Source of the DNA: RGIG5612 sp045599965
Lineage (GTDB): Bacteria; Bacillota; Clostridia; Lachnospirales; Lachnospiraceae
Direction of reading: 5' to 3'
DNA length: 35,180 nt
NCBI GenBank assembly: GCA_045599965.1
Contig: JAZRXA010000045.1
Span: 1-35,180 of the forward strand
In this document: positions 30,767 through 35,180 of the stretch, in pieces
Position numbering within the stretch: position 1 is the first letter of the stretch
Layout of the letters: every line of letters starts with the position of its first letter
The notes under the pieces: model-generated
The model's input: the letters and a program-made list of their open reading frames with translations, nothing else
Told to the model about the DNA's origin: nothing
The model's database searches: none
Made by a program: the position numbers and the translations under genes

Positions 30767-31972
30767 ATGAAAGTTGAAGAAAGATTTTTGAAATATGTTA
30801 GTTTTGATACACAATCAGAAGAAGAGAGCGAAACAACGCCTTCTACTGAAAAACAAAAAGTATTAGGAAAATATCTTGCTGAAGAATTAGAAAGTATTGG
30901 ACTTAAAGATGCTCGCATGGATGAGAAGGGATATGTTTATGCATACCTTCCTGCTAGCGAGGGCGTAGACGCAGCACCTATGGGCTTAGTAGCACATATG
31001 GATACAGCTCCGGCGGTTTCAGGCGCAAATATTAAGCCAAGAGTAGTTCATTACGAAGGTGGAGATATTGAACTTGGAAACGGAATTGTTTCAACGCCTA
31101 AAAATTTACCATCATTAAATAATTATGTTGGACAAGATTTAATTGTTACTGATGGAACAACTCTTTTGGGTTCTGATGATAAAGCGGGCGTAGCTGAAAT
31201 TTTCAGTGCAGTTGAATATTTAGTTGCTCATCCGGAAGTTAAACATGGAAAGATTTGTGTAGGAATTACACCTGATGAAGAAATCGGAAGAGGCGCAGAC
31301 TTTTTCGATATTGCGGGCTTTGGAGCAGAGTACGCTTACACAGTTGATGGTGGCACTTTAGGTGAACTAGAATATGAAAACTTTAATGCAGCTTCTTTAC
31401 ATGTAACGGTTAATGGACTTAGCACACATACTGGAGATGCTAAAAATAAAATGATTAATGCAGCTCGTATTGCAACAGAGTTTGTATCAAATCTTCCAAT
31501 TGAAGAGACACCTGAGCGCACAGAAGGATACGAAGGTTTTTATCATCTTGATGGCATTAAAGGTGACGTTACATGCACAAAGATGGCTTTAATTATTAGA
31601 GATCATGATAAGGAAAAATTTGAAGCTAGAAAGAAATTTATCGAAGACCTTACAAATAAGATGAATGAAACTTATGGTGAGGGTTGTATTGAATCTGTAA
31701 TGAAAGATTCTTATTACAACATGAAAGAGAAAATCCTACCTCATATGGAAGTTGTTGATAAAGCTAAAAAAGCTTTTGCTGATGCTGGCGTAGAAGTAAA
31801 GGTTATGGCGATTAGAGGTGGCACAGATGGTGCAAGACTTTCTTATGAAGGTCTTCCTTGTCCGAACCTTTCAACAGGTGGCGAAAACTTCCATGGCATT
31901 CATGAATATATTTCAATTCAATCAATGGAAAAGATGGTAGAAGTTTTAGTAAATATTTGCAAGGCAGAATAA
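30767..31972 (+). CDS. pepT: Peptidase T (tripeptide aminopeptidase, M20B)
   Basis: Zinc aminopeptidase that removes the N-terminal residue from tripeptides in the cytoplasm. 401 residues. Zinc and catalytic motifs are visible in order: GLVAHMDTAPAVSG, TTLLGSDDKAGVAEI, GITPDEEIGRGADFF, YTVDGGTLGELEYENFNAAS, and near the end IRGGTDGARLSYEGLPCPNL with STGGENFHG. The set matches PepT closely and not the related PepV or succinyl-diaminopimelate desuccinylase. AGGAGA precedes ATG 30767. It is followed 2 nt later by the serine acetyltransferase gene; peptide breakdown would fit the amino-acid-fermenting lifestyle suggested by the rest of the window. Confidence 0.96.
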   Translation: MKVEERFLKYVSFDTQSEEESETTPSTEKQKVLGKYLAEELESIGLKDARMDEKGYVYAYLPASEGVDAAPMGLVAHMDTAPAVSGANIKPRVVHYEGGDIELGNGIVSTPKNLPSLNNYVGQDLIVTDGTTLLGSDDKAGVAEIFSAVEYLVAHPEVKHGKICVGITPDEEIGRGADFFDIAGFGAEYAYTVDGGTLGELEYENFNAASLHVTVNGLSTHTGDAKNKMINAARIATEFVSNLPIEETPERTEGYEGFYHLDGIKGDVTCTKMALIIRDHDKEKFEARKKFIEDLTNKMNETYGEGCIESVMKDSYYNMKEKILPHMEVVDKAKKAFADAGVEVKVMAIRGGTDGARLSYEGLPCPNLSTGGENFHGIHEYISIQSMEKMVEVLVNICKAE

Positions 31973-31974
31973 AG

Positions 31975-32802
31975 ATGAATGAAAAATTATTTAATGAAAT
32001 TGCTAATAGATTAAAAGAATCTTCGAAAGGCATTGATGAAAAGTTTGATGCTGATTACGAAGGTTTCCAAATCAATATCGAAAAAGCTTTGCTTTATTTT
32101 CTGGATGCAATGTTTCCGACTTATGGCAAGTTTCCAGAAAAGGTTAAGGGTGCAAAAGATAGTTCAGAAGAATATTTAAGGTTAGCTTTTGAGTTTTTGT
32201 GTAATGCTTTAGTTCGGAAGATGAGTAAAGAAGAAGCTGAAGATATTGCAACTAAACTTTTATCAAAAGTACCTGAAATTTATCAAATGCTTATGCTTGA
32301 TGTTGTTGCGGGATATAAAGGTGATCCAGCGGCAAAAAGTGTTGATGAAATTATTTTAGCTTATCCGGCTTTTATTGCTATTGGTGCTTACAGGGTTGCT
32401 CATGAATTATATAAGATGGGTGAAACTTTATCCGCAAGACTTATGTCAGAGTATGCTCATAAAAAAACTGGAATTGATATTCACCCAGGAGCAACAATAG
32501 GAAAGAGTTTCTTTATTGATCACGGCACTGGAGTTGTAATAGGTGAGACTACAACTATTGGAGATAATGTTAAACTTTATCAGCATGTAACACTTGGAGC
32601 AAAGAGTTTTCCAGTTAACGATGATGGCAGCTTAGTTAAAGGAATAAAGCGCCATCCAAATATTGGAAATAATGTTGTTGTTTATGCAGGCGCAACTATT
32701 TTAGGTGGCGATGTTACAATTGGAGACAATGCCGTTATCGGAGGTAACGTTTGGCTTACGCATTCGGTCGAGCCTGGCACAACAGTTTTGCAAGATGAAT
32801 AA
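31975..32802 (+). CDS. cysE: Serine O-acetyltransferase
   Basis: Acetylates L-serine with acetyl-CoA to O-acetylserine, the substrate of CysK (encoded at 4576). 275 residues. The N-terminal helical domain has DPAAKSVDEIILAYPAFIAI and YRVAHELYKMG. The left-handed beta-helix of hexapeptide repeats begins GIDIHPGATIGKSFFIDHGT, with GVVIGETTTIGDNVKLYQHV and a final run around GNNVVVYAGATILGG. It resembles the longer clostridial/EpsC-like serine acetyltransferases. I use ATG 31975 rather than TTG 31957, which lies inside pepT. A strong terminator follows. Confidence 0.93.
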   Translation: MNEKLFNEIANRLKESSKGIDEKFDADYEGFQINIEKALLYFLDAMFPTYGKFPEKVKGAKDSSEEYLRLAFEFLCNALVRKMSKEEAEDIATKLLSKVPEIYQMLMLDVVAGYKGDPAAKSVDEIILAYPAFIAIGAYRVAHELYKMGETLSARLMSEYAHKKTGIDIHPGATIGKSFFIDHGTGVVIGETTTIGDNVKLYQHVTLGAKSFPVNDDGSLVKGIKRHPNIGNNVVVYAGATILGGDVTIGDNAVIGGNVWLTHSVEPGTTVLQDE

Positions 32803-32814
32803 TTTATTGAGAAG

Positions 32815-32849
32815 AAGCCTGTTGATTTCAACAGGCTTTATTTTTTTTT
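32815..32849 (+). terminator. Intrinsic terminator after serine acetyltransferase gene
   Basis: Perfect 11-bp arms (32815-32825 and 32828-32838, containing AAGCCTGTTGA), followed by an A and nine T. Confidence 0.92.
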
Positions 32850-32860
32850 GCACATACTAC

Positions 32861-32894
32861 TTGACACATAATACTATGTGGCGTATAGTATACG
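32861..32894 (+). promoter_or_regulatory. Promoter of the PadR operon with two palindromic operators
   Basis: TTGACA (32861-32866), 17-nt spacer, TATAGT (32884-32889). CACATA-N4-TATGTG (32865-32880) fills the spacer, and CGTATA-g-TATACG (32882-32894) covers the -10. Both are perfect 6-bp inverted repeats, well placed for autorepression by the PadR protein encoded next. Confidence 0.75.
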
Positions 32895-32910
32895 AAGAAG
32901 GAGGAAGATT

Positions 32911-33231
32911 ATGGATGTTCAATTAAAAAGAGGAATGCTTGATATTTGCGTACTTGCAGCTATTAGGCACCATGATTCATATGGATATCAGATTATTAAA
33001 GACTTGCAACCTTATGTAAAAATTTCTGAATCCACTCTTTATCCAATTCTTCGTAGATTGGAAGAGAATTGTTGTCTTACAGTTCAGTCGATAGAATTTA
33101 ACGGACGGTTAAGGAAATACTATCACATAACTGAGCAGGGTATAAAAAGAATTGATACTTTCCTTTCTGAGTGGAAAGAAATTATGCAAATATATAAATT
33201 TATCGAAATGGAGGATCAAAGTAATGATTAA
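32911..33231 (+). CDS. PadR-family transcriptional regulator
   Basis: 106-residue winged-helix dimeric repressor (PadR-s1 type, no long C-terminal domain). Typical motifs are LKRGMLDICVLAAIRHHDSYGYQI, SESTLYPILRRLEENCCLTV and RKYYHITEQGIKRID. AAGGAGG lies 6 nt before ATG 32911. The gene overlaps the next by 8 nt. PadR followed by DUF1700 and DUF4097 proteins is a common Firmicute arrangement, thought to respond to envelope or antimicrobial stress (inference from context). The promoter bears two palindromes that it may bind. Confidence 0.94.
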   Translation: MDVQLKRGMLDICVLAAIRHHDSYGYQIIKDLQPYVKISESTLYPILRRLEENCCLTVQSIEFNGRLRKYYHITEQGIKRIDTFLSEWKEIMQIYKFIEMEDQSND

Positions 33232-33889
33232 ACAAGAATTTCTTGATGAGTTAAAGGCAAAGCTTAATGGGCTTCCTGAAACTGAAATTACTAAGTCATT
33301 AGACTATTATCAAGAAATGATTGATGAAAGAATAGATGATGGCTTAAGTGAAGAAGAGGCTGTAGAAGCTATGGGGACTGCACAAGAAGCAGCAGACCAG
33401 ATTTTAACAGAAATTCCGCTTCCAAAACTTGTTGTAAATAAGGTTAAACCTAAAAAAGCAAAAAAGGGCGGAAGCATAGTATTAACAATAGTGTTACTTA
33501 TTCTTACATGCTGGTTTTGGCTTCCGATATCAATCTGCTTAATAGTGGCTTTCCTTTGCGTATATATTTGCTTCTGGGTGGTAATTATTGCGCTTTATGC
33601 TACCGATTTTGCTTTTGCGGTCGGTGGACTAGGAGCAATTCCTCTTGGAATTTTCTTCATCTTAACAGGACATCCTGCAACGGGAGTAGGATTCATTGGA
33701 GCAGGATTATTACTAGTAGGGGCAGCAGTAATGTTATTTATTCCATTTACTATGCTTGCAAAACTTCTAGTTAAAGCAAGTGGAAAGTTTGTTTTATGGA
33801 TAAAGAAATTATTAACAAAGAAGAAAGAAAAAACGCAAGATTTAGAAAACAAAGATAAGGAGGTTATCGCAAATGCAGAAGAAAAATAA
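33224..33889 (+). CDS. DUF1700 integral membrane protein
   Basis: 221 residues. The N-terminal soluble part (about 1-75) has the DUF1700 signature: QEFLDELKAKLNGLPE, SLDYYQEMIDERIDDGLSEEEAV and AADQILTEIP. A lysine-rich link (KPKKAKKGG) leads to three or four transmembrane helices, then a basic cytoplasmic end (KKLLTKKKEKTQ). Function unknown; it is regularly encoded between PadR and DUF4097 genes. ATG 33224 has GGAGG upstream and overlaps padR by 8 nt; the next gene overlaps it by 17 nt. Confidence 0.88.
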   Translation: MIKQEFLDELKAKLNGLPETEITKSLDYYQEMIDERIDDGLSEEEAVEAMGTAQEAADQILTEIPLPKLVVNKVKPKKAKKGGSIVLTIVLLILTCWFWLPISICLIVAFLCVYICFWVVIIALYATDFAFAVGGLGAIPLGIFFILTGHPATGVGFIGAGLLLVGAAVMLFIPFTMLAKLLVKASGKFVLWIKKLLTKKKEKTQDLENKDKEVIANAEEK

Positions 33890-34706
33890 ATTAAGCGCAA
33901 GTAAAAAAGCTGTAATCGTAGGCGCAATAATTGCAGGTGTGGGTCTTCTTATTGGATGCGTTGCATTTTTAATGGTTGGTTTCAAGGTAGAAAATTTTGC
34001 AACCGATTTAGTAAAAACTAATGAGCAAATTATTGCTGAGGAGTTTACAAATATTAATATTGCTACAATATCTGCAGATATTTCTGTTTTTCCATCTGAA
34101 GATGACAATATAAAGCTTGTATATACTGAAGACAAAACACATAAATACAAATTAGAAATAAAAGATGAAACATTGTTTTTGACACCGGAAAAAACAAAAA
34201 ATAGTTTTATTTTTGATGTGCATATTGGAGAAGATTTTGTGGATTTATATCTTCCGGAAAAGATGTTTGCTAACATAGGAGATGTTACACTTGAAACGAC
34301 AACCGGAGATATTTCATGGGTTAATTGTCCAACTAACGCAAAATCATTAACATTAAAATGTACTACTGGAGATATGTTTATACATAACATAAGAGTAGAT
34401 GGAAAAATCAAGTCAAAGACAACAACTGGTGAAGTTCAATTTATTGGAGTCGATGCAAAAAAAATTGATATAGATGTTACAACTGGAAATGTATTTGCAT
34501 CTTTATTTACGCCAAAAGACTATCACATAAGTACAGTGACAGGAAATCAAAAAGTTCCTAAAGAAAAAGGCACAGATATATTCGAATGCAATACAACTAC
34601 TGGAAATATTACTGTTAAAATAAATCCTGTATATGATGCATGGGCTGACCCGTATGAATATTTCGATGAATTTGAAGAAGCAGATAATGAAAAACTAGAT
34701 GACTAA
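33873..34706 (+). CDS. DUF4097 (LiaG/adhesin-like) membrane-anchored protein
   Basis: 277 residues. A basic start and one hydrophobic helix (about 12-35) anchor the protein. The rest is a surface-exposed right-handed beta-helix built of repeats whose turns read TTTGDI, CTTGDM, TTTGEV, VTTGNV and TTTGNI, the hallmark of DUF4097. The extreme C-terminus is acidic (EEFDEFEEADNE-like). Such proteins occur with LiaFSR- and PadR-controlled stress genes at the cell envelope; the mechanism is unknown. AAGGAGG lies ahead of ATG 33873. A terminator follows at 34742. Confidence 0.88.
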   Translation: MQKKNKLSASKKAVIVGAIIAGVGLLIGCVAFLMVGFKVENFATDLVKTNEQIIAEEFTNINIATISADISVFPSEDDNIKLVYTEDKTHKYKLEIKDETLFLTPEKTKNSFIFDVHIGEDFVDLYLPEKMFANIGDVTLETTTGDISWVNCPTNAKSLTLKCTTGDMFIHNIRVDGKIKSKTTTGEVQFIGVDAKKIDIDVTTGNVFASLFTPKDYHISTVTGNQKVPKEKGTDIFECNTTTGNITVKINPVYDAWADPYEYFDEFEEADNEKLDD

Positions 34707-34741
34707 ACGCAAGTCAATAAAAGTGAAAAAATAGTACATAC

Positions 34742-34776
34742 AAAAATCCAGAGGAAAATAAACCTCTGGATTTTTT
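34742..34776 (+). terminator. Intrinsic terminator of the PadR operon
   Basis: Perfect 13-bp stem (34742-34754 with 34763-34775), A-rich 8-nt loop, T tract. The A-rich left side also makes it usable from the opposite strand. Confidence 0.92.
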
Positions 34777-34813
34777 ATAGAGTTCGGCAAATTAAGAATT
34801 TGTAGGACTCTTT

Positions 34814-34939
34814 GGCTGTGGATTTATGGATAACTGGCTAGGCGCCAGTTACCCACAAATCCAACAGCCTCTACTACTATGTCCCATTGCGTCCGACTAA
34901 AGTCGTCCGCTTCGCTGGCTAACGCCAGCTCCATATATG
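34814..34939 (-). ncRNA. Structured repeat element B (inverted counterpart of element A)
   Basis: On the minus strand this reads like element A: CATATATGGAGCTGGCG, then GCCAGCGAAGCGG, CGCAATGGGA, ATAGTAGTAG and CCATAAATCCAC. Hairpin 1 is 34914-34919 with 34924-34929. Hairpin 2 is 34894-34897 with 34902-34905 (CGAC/GTCG). Hairpin 3 is 34828-34838 with 34844-34854, apical loop only 5 nt. An outer GGCTGT/ACAGCC pairing lengthens hairpin 3 to about 25 bp. The pairing is preserved although several paired bases differ from element A. Family not recognised. No gene lies in 34777-34967. Confidence 0.55.
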
Positions 34940-34967
34940 AGACCAAAATAAAATGTTTTGATAAAAT

Positions 34968-35160
34968 TACCGAAAAAGGCACCATTGGTACCCGAAACTA
35001 TATATTTTTTAAGTAAATCCATTAAATTAATTCATTATGAGAACTTGTTGGAAAAGTATAGAAACTAAAAACCTTGATTTTTCAAGGTTTTTAAACTTTT
35101 GTAAAACCCATCAAAATTTTTCACAACACTTATTGGGTACCAATGGCCCCTTTTTCGGTA
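34968..35160. repeat. MITE-like repeat, copy 2
   Basis: Second copy of the element at 15-207, direct orientation, with terminal inverted repeats at 34968-34993 and 35135-35160. The few differences include CTTGTTGG for CTTGTTGA, AAACTTTTG for AAGCTTTTG, and CAACACTT for CAACGCTT. The copies are therefore distinct loci and not an identical end overlap. The internal terminator-like hairpin is at 35067-35092. The window ends 20 nt later, still inside similarity to copy 1. Confidence 0.85.
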
Positions 35161-35180
35161 AAAATCTTTTTTAAAAATTT

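Noticed and set aside
33842..34411. 189-aa minus-strand ORF opposite DUF4097
   Set aside because: Shadow of the DUF4097 repeats on the other strand; no start context and no partner genes on this strand.
1..35180. Circular replicon or plasmid suggested by the same repeat at both ends
   Set aside because: The two end copies differ at several bases, and no replication or partition genes are present. A contig bounded by repeats, or a chosen window, explains it better.
1..35180. Composite transposon or genomic island bounded by the end repeats
   Set aside because: No transposase, integrase or tRNA attachment site is seen, and the gene content is ordinary core anaerobic metabolism with uniform composition.

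Overview
The window reads as a piece of the chromosome of a low-GC, strictly anaerobic Firmicute of the class Clostridia, possibly near Lachnospirales or Peptostreptococcales. The case for this is an AT-rich sequence with AGGAGG ribosome sites, acyl-phosphate energy conservation (Ptb/Buk), ferredoxin-linked 2-oxoacid oxidation, ferredoxin-fused EtfA, rubrerythrin, and no respiratory chain genes. The genus cannot be named from the sequence. All recognised genes are on the + strand. No tRNA, rRNA, CRISPR array, transposase or phage gene was seen.

Layout. (1) Positions 1-621 are non-coding: a MITE-like repeat (15-207) and a structured repeat (270-451). (2) Positions 622-2639 hold a GNAT acetyltransferase, a VOC protein and a membrane-anchored VanY-type carboxypeptidase. 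(3) Positions 2738-12299 form a long co-directional run: rubrerythrin, amidohydrolase, cysteine synthase, MBL hydrolase, a 63-aa membrane protein, then a redox operon. That operon encodes a molybdopterin oxidoreductase, a four-cluster ferredoxin subunit, a TorD-AsrA fusion and AsrB, and it ends at a terminator near 12329. (4) Positions 12518-21099 form an acid-fermentation cluster: IorAB, phosphate butyryltransferase, butyrate kinase, a GntR/FCD regulator, EtfB, ferredoxin-fused EtfA and an FAD-linked 2-hydroxyacid dehydrogenase. (5) Positions 21182-24448 hold GtrA-like, DUF1295 and YgiQ-like radical SAM genes. (6) Positions 24492-29074 hold a Bce-type peptide-antibiotic detoxification module (RR, HK, ABC ATPase, FtsX permease) with a matching operator before the ABC genes. 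(7) Positions 29151-32802 hold a DUF362 ferredoxin protein, an orphan prepilin peptidase, peptidase T and serine acetyltransferase. (8) Positions 32911-34706 hold a PadR/DUF1700/DUF4097 envelope-stress-like operon. (9) Positions 34777-35180 hold a second structured repeat in inverted orientation and a second MITE copy.

How the genes work together (inference). The fermentation cluster makes a chemically closed route: 2-hydroxyacid to 2-oxoacid (LctD-like enzyme with EtfBA, electron-confurcating), then to acyl-CoA plus reduced ferredoxin (IorAB), acyl-phosphate (Ptb), and acid plus ATP (Buk). The redox operon looks like a cytoplasmic NAD(P)H-linked reductase. The AsrA/AsrB electron-entry module of sulfite reductase is attached to a Mo/W-bis-MGD enzyme instead of the siroheme subunit AsrC. 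It is the most novel-looking system here. The substrate is unknown; the catalytic subunit resembles the acetylene hydratase/catechol dehydroxylase side of the DMSO reductase superfamily.

The two ends carry the most interesting non-coding signal: a pair of inverted structured repeats whose helices are kept by compensatory base changes, each sitting beside a copy of the same MITE.
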